DNA of 64,000 nt from Tardiphaga sp. 709 (GCF_032401055.1 NZ_CP135529.1:992001-1056000); one strand, 5' to 3'; shown: positions 36,286-46,012, numbered from the stretch's first letter. Numbers and translations are program-made. Notes: a model not told the origin generated them from the letters alone.

Positions 36286-36636
36286 ATGGACGAGCGGCGC
36301 AAGAACGTCAGAGACAAGGTGATCTACGGTGCCGTCGCGTCCAAGGACCAGAAGGCCAAGGAATGTGTCGTGCGCGACATTTCCGAAGACGGCGCCCGCA
36401 TCGAATTTGGAAGCGGCGCGCGGCTGCCGAAGGATGAGCTGACACTCAACATCGCGCGAAAGGGCCGTTCGTTCCTCGCGAGGATCGTCTGGTGGCGCGA
36501 CAACATCGTCGGCGTCGCCTTCACCGATCCGCCGGTGGAGAGCAAGGAAAGCTCCGACATCGAAGAGCGCCTGCGCAAGAGCGAGAAGAAAAAGCGCGAG
36601 TTGCAAAAGCAGATTCAGAAACTGCTGGGGCAGTAA
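36286..36636 (+). CDS. PilZ domain protein
   Basis: 116 residues from ATG 36286 (ATG 36238 upstream would add 16 unconserved residues). The c-di-GMP-binding motifs are present: the arginine motif in DERRKNVRDKV and D-x-S-x-x-G in VRDISEDGARIEF. After the beta-barrel comes a C-terminal coiled coil of alternating Glu/Lys/Arg (EERLRKSEKKKRELQKQIQK). The coiled coil suggests dimer formation or partner binding. A c-di-GMP effector role would connect it with pleD in the same region. Followed by a strong bidirectional hairpin. Confidence 0.92.
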   Translation: MDERRKNVRDKVIYGAVASKDQKAKECVVRDISEDGARIEFGSGARLPKDELTLNIARKGRSFLARIVWWRDNIVGVAFTDPPVESKESSDIEERLRKSEKKKRELQKQIQKLLGQ

Positions 36637-36664
36637 GCTCGGCACAATCCAATAGCCCAAAGCA

Positions 36665-36697
36665 AAAACGGCCGGTGATCTCTCACCGGCCGTTTTC
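36665..36697. terminator. Bidirectional terminator between pilZ and clpA
   Basis: 14-bp perfect stem AAAACGGCCGGTGA / TCACCGGCCGTTTT with a TCTC loop. A-run on one side and T-run on the other, so it can end transcription from both convergent genes. Confidence 0.9.
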
Positions 36698-36719
36698 ATT
36701 TGTTCAATTGCCCGATGGC

Positions 36720-39119
36720 TTACGCCTTCTCCAGCGGTCCCTTGGCCGAACCCGAACCCTTGCCCGACTTCGGCTTCTTGGCGGCGCCGCGCTTCGCCGG
36801 CAGCTTCTCCGGCTTCGGCGTCACGGGGCCGTCGACGAATTCGAAGCCGATGCTTTCCTGATCGACACCGAGCACCGCCTCGTCCTTCTTCAGGACGACG
36901 CGGACATGACCGCCATTCTTGAGCTTGCCGAACAAGAGTTCGTCGGCCAGCGGCTTCTTGATGTGCTCCTGGATCACGCGGCCCATCGGTCGCGCACCCA
37001 TCTGCTCGTCGTAGCCGTGCTGGATCAGCCAGGCCTTGGCGGGATCGGACAGTTCGATGGTGACGTCGCGGTCTGCGAGCTGGGCCTCCAGCTGCAGCAC
37101 GAACTTCTCCACCACCATGCCGATCACATCCGAATTCAGATGTGCGAAGGACACGACCGCATCGAGGCGGTTGCGGAATTCCGGCGCGAACTGCCGGTTG
37201 ATCGCCTCCTGATCCTCGCCTTCCCGCTTGCCGCGGGTAAAGCCGAAGGCCGCACGTGCCATGTCGGCGGCGCCGGCATTGGTCGTCATGATCAGGATCA
37301 CGTTACGGAACGACACCTGCTTACCATTGTGGTCGGTCAGCCGTCCGTGATCCATCACCTGCAGCAGCACGTTGTACAGATCCGGATGCGCCTTCTCGAT
37401 TTCGTCGAGCAGCACCACGCAATGCGGATGCTGGTCCACACCATCGGTGAGCAGACCACCCTGATCAAAGCCGACATAGCCGGGAGGCGCGCCGATCAGG
37501 CGCGACACGGTGTGTCGCTCCATATATTCGGACATGTCGAACCGAATGAGCTCGACACCCAGCGACGACGCGAGCTGCTTCGCCACTTCGGTCTTGCCGA
37601 CGCCGGTGGGGCCCGAGAACAGATACGAGCCGATCGGCTTCTCCGGCTCGCGCAGGCCGGCACGGGCCAGCTTGATCGATGCCGCCAAGGCTTCGATCGC
37701 CTTGTCCTGCCCGAACACCACGCGCTTCAAAGTCGACTCAAGATGCCGCAGCACCTCGGCATCGTCCTTCGACACGCTCTTGGGCGGGATCCGCGCCATG
37801 GTCGCGATCGTGGTCTCGATTTCCTTGATGCCGATTGTCTTCTTGCGCTTGCTCTCGGCCACCAGCATCTGCGCCGCGCCCGACTCGTCGATCACGTCGA
37901 TCGCCTTGTCCGGCAGCTTGCGGTCGTGGATGTAGCGCGACGAGAGCTGCACCGCAGCCTCGATGGCCTCATTGGTGTATTTGAGCTTGTGGTAATCCTC
38001 GAAATACGGCTTGAGGCCCTTCAGGATCGAGATCGCATCTTCAACGGTAGGTTCGTTGACGTCGATCTTCTGGAACCGGCGCACCAATGCGCGGTCCTTC
38101 TCGAAGTGCTGGCGATATTCCTTGTAAGTGGTCGAGCCCATGCAGCGGATCGCACCCGAAGCCAGCGCGGGCTTGAGCAGATTCGAGGCATCCATCGCGC
38201 CGCCCGAGGTGGCGCCGGCACCGATCACCGTGTGGATTTCGTCGATGAACAGGATCGCATTCGGATGCGCTTCGAGTTCCTTGAGCACCTGCTTCAGGCG
38301 TTCCTCGAAGTCACCGCGATAGCGCGTGCCGGCCAGCAGCGTGCCCATGTCCAGCGAGAACACGGTGGCCGCGGACAGCACTTCCGGCACATCGCTGTCC
38401 ACGATGCGCTTGGCCAGACCTTCAGCGATCGCCGTCTTGCCGACGCCGGCTTCGCCGACGAACAGCGGATTGTTCTTCTGCCGACGGCACAGAACCTGGA
38501 TCGCGCGGTTGATCTCGGCCGTACGCCCGATCACCGGATCAATCTTGCCGTCACGCGCCTTCTTGTTGAGGTTGACGCAATAGGTGTCGAGCGCCTCGCC
38601 CTTCTTCTTGGCGTCGTCGCCATTCTTGGTCTCGGTCTCTTCATCGACACCGCGCACCGGCCGCGCCTCGGAAACGCCCGGCCGCTTGGCAATGCCGTGG
38701 CTGATGTAATTCACCGCGTCGTAGCGCGTCATGTCCTGCTCCTGCAGGAAATACGCAGCATGGCTTTCGCGCTCGGCGAAGATCGCGATCAGCACATTGG
38801 CGCCGGTCACTTCTTCGCGACCCGACGACTGCACGTGAATGACGGCGCGCTGGATCACGCGTTGGAAACCTGCGGTCGGCTTGGCGTCATCTGCGCCATC
38901 CGTCACCAGGTTTTCGAATTCGGTTTCGAGATAATTGACAAGGCTTCCGCGCAGCTTGTCGAGATCGACGCTGCACGCCCGCATCACTGCCGCTGCGTCG
39001 CTGTCATCCACCAGTGACAGCAGGAGATGCTCCAGCGTCGCATATTGGTGGTGTCGCTCGTTCGCAATCGAGAGCGCCCGATGCAGCGATTGTTCAAGGC
39101 TTTGAGAAAAAGTTGGCAT
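36720..39119 (-). CDS. clpA: ATP-dependent Clp protease ATP-binding subunit ClpA
   Basis: 799 residues from ATG 39119. Clp N domain (two repeats, about 1-145), then two AAA+ modules. Module 1 has Walker A GEAGVGKT near residue 221. Module 2 has GPTGVGKT near residue 502. It unfolds substrates for ClpP and works with ClpS on N-degron proteins. The IGF/IGL-type ClpP loop is expected in module 2 but I did not pin it. The C-terminus is Lys/Ala-rich. clpS lies upstream on the same strand after 252 bases. A long open frame on the opposite strand is a shadow. Confidence 0.97.
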   Translation of the reverse strand: MPTFSQSLEQSLHRALSIANERHHQYATLEHLLLSLVDDSDAAAVMRACSVDLDKLRGSLVNYLETEFENLVTDGADDAKPTAGFQRVIQRAVIHVQSSGREEVTGANVLIAIFAERESHAAYFLQEQDMTRYDAVNYISHGIAKRPGVSEARPVRGVDEETETKNGDDAKKKGEALDTYCVNLNKKARDGKIDPVIGRTAEINRAIQVLCRRQKNNPLFVGEAGVGKTAIAEGLAKRIVDSDVPEVLSAATVFSLDMGTLLAGTRYRGDFEERLKQVLKELEAHPNAILFIDEIHTVIGAGATSGGAMDASNLLKPALASGAIRCMGSTTYKEYRQHFEKDRALVRRFQKIDVNEPTVEDAISILKGLKPYFEDYHKLKYTNEAIEAAVQLSSRYIHDRKLPDKAIDVIDESGAAQMLVAESKRKKTIGIKEIETTIATMARIPPKSVSKDDAEVLRHLESTLKRVVFGQDKAIEALAASIKLARAGLREPEKPIGSYLFSGPTGVGKTEVAKQLASSLGVELIRFDMSEYMERHTVSRLIGAPPGYVGFDQGGLLTDGVDQHPHCVVLLDEIEKAHPDLYNVLLQVMDHGRLTDHNGKQVSFRNVILIMTTNAGAADMARAAFGFTRGKREGEDQEAINRQFAPEFRNRLDAVVSFAHLNSDVIGMVVEKFVLQLEAQLADRDVTIELSDPAKAWLIQHGYDEQMGARPMGRVIQEHIKKPLADELLFGKLKNGGHVRVVLKKDEAVLGVDQESIGFEFVDGPVTPKPEKLPAKRGAAKKPKSGKGSGSAKGPLEKA

Positions 39120-39371
39120 TCCGCGTCCTCGTTGGCCCCCACCATCATGATCGTCGTTGCCGGGTCAGGCAACAAGAACCTTTCTCACATATAGTGATGT
39201 CTGATCGTGGTGAAAGGCTGGTTCCCGCTGCTTGTTGTGACGTGTCCGCAGAGCACGTCTGTTCATTCCAGCGCATTGTCACATGCGCTGTTGACGCAGC
39301 CGAACGACCGCGTTCGACTCACATCAGTTCAATGCAAGACCCGTTCCCAGTTTCCGGGAATTCACGTGAGG

Positions 39372-39794
39372 CTACTTCTTTTCCATCACGCATTGCAAAG
39401 GGTGCTGGTGCTTGCGCGCAAAATCCATCACCTGCGTCACTTTGGTTTCGGCGATCTCATAGGTGAAAACGCCGCATTCCCCGATCCCGTGATGATGAAC
39501 GTGGAGCATGATCTGCGTTGCCGCCTCGGCGTCCTTCTGGAAGAACTTTTCCAGCACATGGACGACGAATTCCATCGGTGTGTAATCGTCGTTGAGGATC
39601 AGCACGCGATACAGGTTGGGACGCTTGGTCTTGGGTTTGACCTTGGTGATGACCGAGGTGGCCGGCCCACCGGGCGCATTGGACCGGTTGTCGTCCTCTG
39701 CCATGCCACGCGGCTGCCGGCGGCGGTCGTCGGGGGCGCCGGCCACAGGCATCAGGATGCCGTCAGGCATGAATTTTGAAGGTTTCTGGAACAT
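39372..39794 (-). CDS. clpS: ATP-dependent Clp protease adaptor ClpS
   Basis: 140 residues from ATG 39794. The conserved core is complete: [49 protein letters not shown], and [10 protein letters not shown]. It binds N-degron residues in the DDYTPM/H pocket and hands substrates to ClpA. The first 50 residues are a Pro/Gly/Arg-rich extension. An inner ATG giving MAEDDNRSN would make a more usual 106-residue protein, so the start is uncertain. It belongs to the ClpS1 group (next to clpA). Confidence 0.93.
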   Translation of the reverse strand: MFQKPSKFMPDGILMPVAGAPDDRRRQPRGMAEDDNRSNAPGGPATSVITKVKPKTKRPNLYRVLILNDDYTPMEFVVHVLEKFFQKDAEAATQIMLHVHHHGIGECGVFTYEIAETKVTQVMDFARKHQHPLQCVMEKK

Positions 39795-40227
39795 AGCGCC
39801 TGTATAAAAGTCCCTAGCCGATATTGGCCAGCCCCGAATTGACAGCGTCCCCAGCCACGACGTGCTGCCGGACGCCTCGGGCACAGAGGCGCCCCGGGTC
39901 GCCGCATGGGTGCGACGCTGTCCGTTACAGGACCGATGGAGCCAATATGGGTTCCTGTGGGCATTCTCGCAAGCGCACTGCAAGCACCCCGAATGGCTCG
40001 CCGCGCACCCCGCCTGATGGCCCCCGGTCCGGTCAGGGTTAACCGATCGTGCTCGATTTGACCGGATCCGCCAACCAGCCATTTAACCGTCGTTCACGAT
40101 AATACCGGGCGCCGGCGCAGCGGCGCACCAATAGTTGGCCTTTTACCTATTTTCTGAGGACACCTTTACCACCTGTTTAGCCGCAGCCGCCGACATGACC
40201 GCCAGAAACCTACCATTGGCGGTGACA
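39795..40227. other. Gene-free gap between clpS and the Tad/vWA gene
   Basis: 433 bases between divergent starts. The downstream gene's frame is open from 40135, but those residues are not family-like. There are two TTAACC-type half sites (near 40038 and 40083) but no full CtrA box, and a short dyad GCCTC/GAGGC near 39876. No RNA gene or repeat was recognised. It presumably carries the two promoters. Confidence 0.5.
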
Positions 40228-41595
40228 ATGTTTATTCAGTCCGTGTCGAGCCAGGCAAAGCGCCTCGCATCCCGATTTACACGCCACGACGGCGGCAATA
40301 TCGCGATGACCTTCGCCGTTGCGCTGGTGCCCCTGCTCGGCTTCGTGGGCGCCGCCGTCGACTACTCCCGTGCCAACGCGGCCCGCTCGGCGATGCAGGC
40401 GGCGCTCGACTCTGCAGCCCTGATGGTTTCGAAGGACCTGTCCGCCAATCCGACCATGTCGGCGACCGATGTCACCAACAAAGCGAAGGCCTATTTCAAC
40501 GCGCTGTACACCAACACGAATGCCGGCCAGATCACGGTGACGGCGAGCTACACGACCAACACCAAGGACGGCTCCACCGTCACCGTCAACGGCTCCGGTG
40601 CCGTCGCAACCGACTTCATGAAGATGGTCGGCCTCCCGCAACTAGGGATCAGCAGCGGCTCGACCACGACTTGGGGCTCGACGCGCATGCGCGTCGCCAT
40701 GGCGCTCGACGTCACGGGGTCGATGGGTATGAATACCGGAAAATTGGAGGCGATGCAGAAGGCAGCAACGGATCTTATCAAGACGCTGAGCGCCAACTCG
40801 CGCATGACCGAGGACACCTATATCTCGATCATTCCGTTTGCGCAGATGGTCAATGTCGGCGCGTCGAACAAGAACGCGACCTGGCTCAAATGGGACGAAT
40901 ATGGATCCTGCAGCAGTTCGAACTACGACACCAAAGCCGAGTGTCAAGCGGCTAACAAAACCTGGAATGCGAGTTCCAACAAGAACGCCTGGAATGGCTG
41001 CGTCACTGACCGCGATCAGCCTTACGACACCACCAACGAAGCCCCGTCGGGCACAGCACGCTATCCGGCCTATCAGTACGATGCATGTCCGGCAGCCATT
41101 CTGGGGATGACATCGGCCTATGGTCCTGACAACGTTACCAAGCTCACGGACAAGATCAAAGACTTGTCTGCCAACGGCGGCACCAACCAGCCGATCGGCA
41201 TGGCCTGGGCCTGGCGCACCTTGCAGATCGGTAGCGATCCATTCCCGGCACCGGCCAAGGATTCCAACTACAAATACACAGATGCACTTATCATCTTGTC
41301 GGACGGCATGAATACCAAGGACCGATGGTACGGTGACGGCGTCCATTGGTCGACACTGGTTGACGATCGACAGAAGTTACTGTGTGCCGACATCAAAAAA
41401 CCGAACCCGGTGACCAACAAGCAGGACACCGTGATCTATACGATCCAGGTCAACACGGGCGGCGATCCGGAGTCCGCAGTTCTGAAATCCTGTGCCGATA
41501 CCGGAAATTTCTTTCCTACAAGCACAAACGACGGCATCGCCGCAGCGTTCAAAGCGATCGGCAACTCGCTGAACGCGTTGCGCGTCTCCAAGTAA
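40228..41595 (+). CDS. TadE/TadG-type pilus-assembly protein with vWA domain
   Basis: 455 residues from ATG 40228 (ATG 40195 also possible). The N-terminus is Tad-like: a basic stretch, then GGNIAMTFAVALVPLLGFVGAAVDYSRA, the hydrophobic segment shared by TadE/F/G and 'Flp pilus assembly' proteins. The C-terminal part is a von Willebrand A domain with the MIDAS-like DVTGSMG. An insert contains several cysteines (SCSSSNYDTKAECQ, NGCVTD, YDACPA, LLCADIK, KSCAD). No other tad genes are adjacent. Probably anchored and exported; role in adhesion or pilus assembly inferred. Confidence 0.85.
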   Translation: MFIQSVSSQAKRLASRFTRHDGGNIAMTFAVALVPLLGFVGAAVDYSRANAARSAMQAALDSAALMVSKDLSANPTMSATDVTNKAKAYFNALYTNTNAGQITVTASYTTNTKDGSTVTVNGSGAVATDFMKMVGLPQLGISSGSTTTWGSTRMRVAMALDVTGSMGMNTGKLEAMQKAATDLIKTLSANSRMTEDTYISIIPFAQMVNVGASNKNATWLKWDEYGSCSSSNYDTKAECQAANKTWNASSNKNAWNGCVTDRDQPYDTTNEAPSGTARYPAYQYDACPAAILGMTSAYGPDNVTKLTDKIKDLSANGGTNQPIGMAWAWRTLQIGSDPFPAPAKDSNYKYTDALIILSDGMNTKDRWYGDGVHWSTLVDDRQKLLCADIKKPNPVTNKQDTVIYTIQVNTGGDPESAVLKSCADTGNFFPTSTNDGIAAAFKAIGNSLNALRVSK

Positions 41596-41618
41596 AACCC
41601 AGAGTGCACCTTCAAACA

Positions 41619-41649
41619 AAAACGCCCGGCCATCATGGCCGGGCGTTTT
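41619..41649. terminator. Bidirectional terminator between the vWA gene and the phasin
   Basis: 13-bp stem AAAACGCCCGGCC / GGCCGGGCGTTTT with a 5-base loop, flanked by A-run and T-run. Lies in the 73-base gap between two convergent stops. Confidence 0.9.
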
Positions 41650-41668
41650 GATTTGAAGACCGTATCGC

Positions 41669-42004
41669 TTAGCGCGCCGGGGTCATTTTGGCGACGAAGC
41701 CTTCGAACGGCTTGTACGCCTGCTTGGCGAGATCGACATAGAGTTCGCTGATCTTGTGCGATTCAGCGACGAAAGATTCATAGGCGGACTTGGCGTATTC
41801 GGTCTGCACTTCGAGCACCTTGTCAAGCGACTGCACCCCAGACAGTTTGGTCACGAAGGCGTTGCCGTCCTCGAACGACTTCTTGGTGTAGTCGCCAACC
41901 GCGACAGCGATAGCCTGTGCACCGTTCTGAAGCGTGGCCGCCGATGCGACTGCACTCTCGAACTGCTCCTTGCCGTACTGCTGGATGTCTTCGACCTTGA
42001 TCAC
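41669..42004 (-). CDS. Phasin family protein
   Basis: 111 residues from ATG 42004. All-helical, with the phasin pattern IQQYGKEQFESAVASAATLQNGAQAIAVAVGDYTKKSFEDG and VLEVQTEYAKSAYESFVAESHKISELYVDLAKQAYKPFE. Phasins coat polyhydroxyalkanoate granules or act as general helical stress proteins. Two sites matching the PhaR operator consensus lie 77-119 bases upstream of the start, supporting a PHA-linked role. Confidence 0.92.
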   Translation of the reverse strand: MIKVEDIQQYGKEQFESAVASAATLQNGAQAIAVAVGDYTKKSFEDGNAFVTKLSGVQSLDKVLEVQTEYAKSAYESFVAESHKISELYVDLAKQAYKPFEGFVAKMTPAR

Positions 42005-42080
42005 TGCAAATCCTTTCCCGGATTGGACGGGTCAGCCGCGGCCGGGTGGACCCCGGTCTGATCTGACCTGCCCATCTATC

Positions 42081-42123
42081 GTGCGGTGCACAATGACGTC
42101 AAGAATCCTGTGCGATGCACAAT
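42081..42123 (-). promoter_or_regulatory. Pair of PhaR-type operators upstream of the phasin gene
   Basis: GTGCGGTGCACAAT (42081-42094) and GTGCGATGCACAAT (42110-42123) are direct repeats 29 bases apart. Each contains a match to TGCRNYGCASMA, the consensus I recall for Bradyrhizobium PhaR, the PHA-responsive repressor. They lie between the phasin start and the divergent carboxypeptidase gene. The rest of this 398-base gap (42005-42402) shows no gene. Confidence 0.6.
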
Positions 42124-42402
42124 TTTTACCATTGGCGATAAATGCACGGGTGATTGGCAATGGTTGCTTAACCTTTTGGAAACTCGCCGGACCTACCCTG
42201 ATTTCTTGCATTGGTGCGTTGGGGCTAAAAAGCCCAAAAACTGCATGAGTACATACTCTTAGCCAGAATGGCCGCGTATGCTTCTGCCATCCCGCCGAGA
42301 GAACCGCTCAGGCTGACGCTTAAAACTGAGACACATCTCCGGTTGTTGGGCATAATTTAGCCTCACGATCCGGGGAATGAGACTGATCTGACGGGGAAGT
42401 CC

Positions 42403-44226
42403 ATGCTTCGCACAACGTTTGCTTCGTCGCGCACCCTGCGGGTGTGCGCTCTTGGGCTGGCAACTCTCAGCATCGCAGTCATCTTTACGACTGACAGTGC
42501 GGATGCCCGCCGGCGCCATAAATCGCGAAGCCACGTCGCGCGCGTCTCCAGTTACAATCCCGCTTTCTCCTCGATCATCGTCGACGGCAATTCCGGCGCG
42601 GTTCTCTCGTCCAACAATCCCGATGGTTCGCGGCATCCGGCGTCGCTGACCAAGATCATGACGCTGTACATGCTGTTCGAGAAGCTGGAATCCGGCAAGC
42701 TCACGCTGGACAGCGAAATGGACGTCTCGCAGCACGCCTCCGTGCAGGCTCCGACCAAGCTGGGCCTGCGCCCCGGTCAGACGCTGCGCGTCGAAGATGC
42801 CATCAAGGCGCTGGTGACCCGTTCCGCCAACGACGCCGCCGTTGTGATCGCCGAAGCCATTGCCGGCGATGAAGACGATTTCGCCAAGCTGATGACCAAG
42901 AAGGCCCGCGCGCTCGGCATGAGCCGCACGGTGTATCGCAATGCCTCCGGCCTCCCTGATGATGAGCAGGTGACCACCGCACGCGACCAGTCGGTACTCG
43001 GCCGCGCCATCCAGGATCGCTTCCCGCGCTATTACCGCTACTTTGCCACCGCCTCCTTCAATTATCGCGGCCGCAACATCCGCAACCACAACCGCCTGAT
43101 CGGCAGTGTCGAAGGTGTCGACGGCATCAAGACGGGTTATACCCGCGCTTCCGGCTTCAACCTCGTCTCGTCGATGAAGCGCGGCAACCGCCATCTGGTC
43201 GGCGTCGTATTGGGCGGCCGCAGCGGCGGCGCCCGTGACGCCGCCATGCGCAACCTGCTCGCCGAGAACCTGGACAAGGGTGCCACCCGCCGCACCGTGG
43301 CTGCGATCACCGAGCGCAATCCGTCCGAATCCGCGACCGAGGTCGCCGAAGCCGAAGCCCAGGCGCGTCCGACCGAAACCAAACAGGTCAACGGCGCCAT
43401 TCAGGTGGCTGCTGCGACGCCGGTCGTCGCTGAACCGGTCTCCGAACCGCCGGCTCGTGTCGCTACGCCCGTGGCCCGCCCGTCCGTCTTCGCTGCCGCC
43501 ACCGCAGCCCTGCCCCCGGCGGCACCGATGCCGCAGGCCCGCAAGCCGGAGCCTGGCCCGCTGAATTCAGGTGTCATCCAGTCTGAAGCCATCGCGACCA
43601 TTCCCGGCTCGTCAGAGCCGATGAAGCCGGTTCGGGTCCGCACCGTCCAGGTCAAGTCCGGTCAGTACAAGCTGGCCTCCGCCGGCGGCGAACAGCCCGC
43701 CCCTCCCGCCGCCACCAACACCATCGCGGCGCGCCCGGAAACCACCGCCCGTTCGCCCGAAACCACCAATTCGCTCTATGCCCGCTCGGAGATGCCGCGC
43801 CAGCCGGCAGGCTTTGGGACCGGCAATGGGCTTCTCGGTGTTCTGCCGGCCCAGGGAAGCGCTCAGGGCGGCACCCAGATGGCCTATGCCGATCCGTCGC
43901 CGCGCAGCGCGCCTGCCGCTCAGGCCCCTGCTCCGCAGGCCGTGCAGCAGGGCGGCGCCATCAAGCCCGTCGCATCCCATACCGGCTGGATCATCCAGGT
44001 CGGCGCACTGGAAAGCGAGAGCGAGGCACGGATCCGCCTTGATGCCGCGCGTGAACAGGCCCGTGGCCTGCTCGGCAAAGCCGACCCGTTCACTGAAGCC
44101 GTCGTCGGCAAGGGCGACAGGAAACTCTACCGCGCCCGCTTCGCCGGCCTCGACCGCGAAAAAGCCGAAGCCGTCTGCAAGACGCTGAAGCGTTCCGAGA
44201 TCTCCTGCATCACCATCAAGAACTGA
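42403..44226 (+). CDS. D-alanyl-D-alanine carboxypeptidase (S11) with C-terminal SPOR domain
   Basis: 607 residues from ATG 42403. Signal peptide, then the S11 penicillin-binding fold: catalytic Ser81 and Lys84 in HPASLTKIM, the SxN motif in TRSANDAAV, and KTG in DGIKTGYTR. A long Pro/Ala-rich linker (about 320-520) leads to a SPOR domain (GWIIQVGALESESEARIRLDAA to CKTLKRSEISCITIK). It trims pentapeptides in peptidoglycan, with SPOR targeting it to denuded glycan at the septum. This architecture is standard in rhizobia. A terminator follows. Confidence 0.94.
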   Translation: MLRTTFASSRTLRVCALGLATLSIAVIFTTDSADARRRHKSRSHVARVSSYNPAFSSIIVDGNSGAVLSSNNPDGSRHPASLTKIMTLYMLFEKLESGKLTLDSEMDVSQHASVQAPTKLGLRPGQTLRVEDAIKALVTRSANDAAVVIAEAIAGDEDDFAKLMTKKARALGMSRTVYRNASGLPDDEQVTTARDQSVLGRAIQDRFPRYYRYFATASFNYRGRNIRNHNRLIGSVEGVDGIKTGYTRASGFNLVSSMKRGNRHLVGVVLGGRSGGARDAAMRNLLAENLDKGATRRTVAAITERNPSESATEVAEAEAQARPTETKQVNGAIQVAAATPVVAEPVSEPPARVATPVARPSVFAAATAALPPAAPMPQARKPEPGPLNSGVIQSEAIATIPGSSEPMKPVRVRTVQVKSGQYKLASAGGEQPAPPAATNTIAARPETTARSPETTNSLYARSEMPRQPAGFGTGNGLLGVLPAQGSAQGGTQMAYADPSPRSAPAAQAPAPQAVQQGGAIKPVASHTGWIIQVGALESESEARIRLDAAREQARGLLGKADPFTEAVVGKGDRKLYRARFAGLDREKAEAVCKTLKRSEISCITIKN

Positions 44227-44247
44227 TCGACTGATACCGTCGGATAC

Positions 44248-44281
44248 GCAAATGGCCGGGACATTGTCCCGGCCATTTTGC
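44248..44281 (+). terminator. Rho-independent-like terminator after the carboxypeptidase gene
   Basis: GCAAATGGCCGGGAC (44248-44262), ATT loop, GTCCCGGCCATTTTGC (44266-44281), one bulged T. Strong stem with a T-run at its end. Confidence 0.85.
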
Positions 44282-44394
44282 TTTTGGTCACCATAAATCC
44301 CCGTGGCGACAACTTCTCGTCAAGACTTAGCCGCTACAAAATACAGACGGGGATTGATCGACCACGCCGGGCAACGGTGGGCGATGGGGCGTTC

Positions 44395-45168
44395 TCAGAG
44401 AAACGGAAGCTGCTCGCAGTTGTAGCGTAAAAGCGTGCTGGAGTTAGCTGCGATGCGTGCGAAGCAGAGTGTCCTTGGCCTCGTTGACTCGGGCCGCCAG
44501 GTACGTCGAGCCCCCTGGTCGGGATGCAGTTTCTTCATGAGGGATCGGTGCGCGCGGCTGATCTCGTCGCGGGTCGCACCCGGCTTCACGCCAAGGATCT
44601 GATAAGCCTCCTCTTCCGTCATTTTACTGCCAGACGCCGCACGGTCGTGCCGCCCTGCCGTATCGCCCTGCGCGTTCTGACGCCAGGCGGGAAACCGGCG
44701 GTCAAGATAACTTTCAAGTAACGCCACGCTCTCCGCGTCGAAGCCGGCCATCATCGCCGCCAGTTGCGGCAGGTCGAATGCATCGAGCGACTGACCGGCA
44801 TAGGGGCCGGCCACGATCCGTCCGCTGAGCTGGCCACTGTCATGATCGAGGGTCATGTCGAGAAACGCCGAGCGGACCTGTGAGGTCTGGCCGGACGATT
44901 TGGTCCCGCCCCCGAACATGCTGCCGATATTGCTGAAGCCCGCGGTGCCGAACGGCGCCCAGCCCAAGAGACCCGCCCCGAAGATTCCGAGCGGGATCGC
45001 CACCGCCAGTTCGCCCTTGATCCCGGTGAAGGCCGCTACGGCCAGCGCCAGCACACCGCCGGCCAGCTTGATGCCGCGCGCCAGCAGCGCCGGGTTCGCC
45101 GAGCGGAACATCTGCAGCAGCATGTAAAGTACGAAGACGGCGAGCGCGCCGGCGATCAAAGTAGGCAT
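44395..45168 (-). CDS. J-domain membrane protein, C-terminus frameshifted
   Basis: 257 residues as read from ATG 45168. Two hydrophobic N-terminal segments (LIAGALAVFVLYMLLQMF; GVLALAVAAFTGI) precede a Gly-rich stretch and a C-terminal J-domain with the HPD triad (LMKKLHPDQG). After HPDQG the frame becomes Arg/Pro-rich and unlike any DnaJ. Adding one C to the C5 run at 44511-44515 restores QGGSTYLAARVNEAKDTLL and a stop at 44444, the expected J-domain end. The gene is either mutated or the base is a consensus error. DnaK co-chaperone role inferred. Lies 51 bases from the vWA gene. Confidence 0.85.
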   Translation of the reverse strand: MPTLIAGALAVFVLYMLLQMFRSANPALLARGIKLAGGVLALAVAAFTGIKGELAVAIPLGIFGAGLLGWAPFGTAGFSNIGSMFGGGTKSSGQTSQVRSAFLDMTLDHDSGQLSGRIVAGPYAGQSLDAFDLPQLAAMMAGFDAESVALLESYLDRRFPAWRQNAQGDTAGRHDRAASGSKMTEEEAYQILGVKPGATRDEISRAHRSLMKKLHPDQGARRTWRPESTRPRTLCFARIAANSSTLLRYNCEQLPFL

Positions 45169-45219
45169 GAGCTTTAGATAGTCGGTTGCCGCGATCCGCG
45201 AAACGGTTTTGCAGACCGT

Positions 45220-45942
45220 TTATCGCATCTGGCCGAGCAGCTTTGCCGCACCCGGCGCCGACGACGCCAGCCGCGTCAGCGCCTCCCGTCCGCCCGCAGC
45301 ATAGGCGGCTACCGCGCGCAGCAATTCGCGGAGCTGCGCAGCGGCTCCCGGATCGAACCGGCACCAGGCGCCACCGGTCAGCCGGGCAATCTCGCGAAAC
45401 GCCTGTTCGGCCGCCGGGTCTTGCCCTTCCTGAAACATGAAGACCGGTACTTTCAGCAGGCCGAGTTCACCGGCCCGCGCACAGAGCTCGTCGACGGACT
45501 CCTCCATGGCGTCGCCCACGAACACCAGCGCGCGCACGCCAGAGGCCACCGCCTCGCGCCGCGTCTCCGATAATACTCTACCGATCTGGGTCTGACCGCC
45601 CTGGCAAGCGATCTTGCCCATCAGCCGCGCCAGTTGTGTGGTGTCCGAAATCCAGCCGGTCGCACGGCACTCGCTGAGGCCGCGGAAATAGACGAGACGG
45701 ATATCGAGACTGCCGATCGATGCCGCCTCGCGAAACATGTCGGCCTGCAGCGTGCAGGCCATATCCCAGGTCGGCTGCCGGCTCATGGTGGCATCGAGCG
45801 CAAACACCAGCCGCCCGCGGCCGCCCGCTGCATGCGGCGCCATCGCTTTCGCTTTTGCTACAAATGCCGCGATGTCGGCCGATGCCGACGGCTGGGTCAG
45901 CGTATCGGTCTTGGACGTGGGAATGGTGGGATCGCTGGCCAT
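45220..45942 (-). CDS. vWA-type protein of unknown function
   Basis: 240 residues from ATG 45942 (an ATG at 45963 is also in frame). After a Ser/Thr-rich start comes a von Willebrand A-like fold: RLVFALDATMSRQPTWD with a MIDAS-like D-x-T-x-S, LDIRLVYFRGLSEC, and VRALVFVGDAMEESVDELCARAGEL. The C-terminal segment is helical. In this bacterial group the gene sits upstream of the J-domain membrane protein on the same strand, suggesting joint action in a chaperone-like process, but nothing specific is known. No signal peptide. Confidence 0.8.
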   Translation of the reverse strand: MASDPTIPTSKTDTLTQPSASADIAAFVAKAKAMAPHAAGGRGRLVFALDATMSRQPTWDMACTLQADMFREAASIGSLDIRLVYFRGLSECRATGWISDTTQLARLMGKIACQGGQTQIGRVLSETRREAVASGVRALVFVGDAMEESVDELCARAGELGLLKVPVFMFQEGQDPAAEQAFREIARLTGGAWCRFDPGAAAQLRELLRAVAAYAAGGREALTRLASSAPGAAKLLGQMR

Positions 45943-46012
45943 GACAACTCGCGTTTGCTGCAAGCTTCATGTGGCGAGCATAGGCCGCGCGGTCAACCGC
46001 GCAGCACAGCAC

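Noticed and set aside
36492-39017. 841-codon open frame opposite clpA
   Set aside because: clpA is complete and highly conserved on the other strand. The antisense translation is Arg/His/Leu-rich, as expected for the shadow of a high-GC gene.
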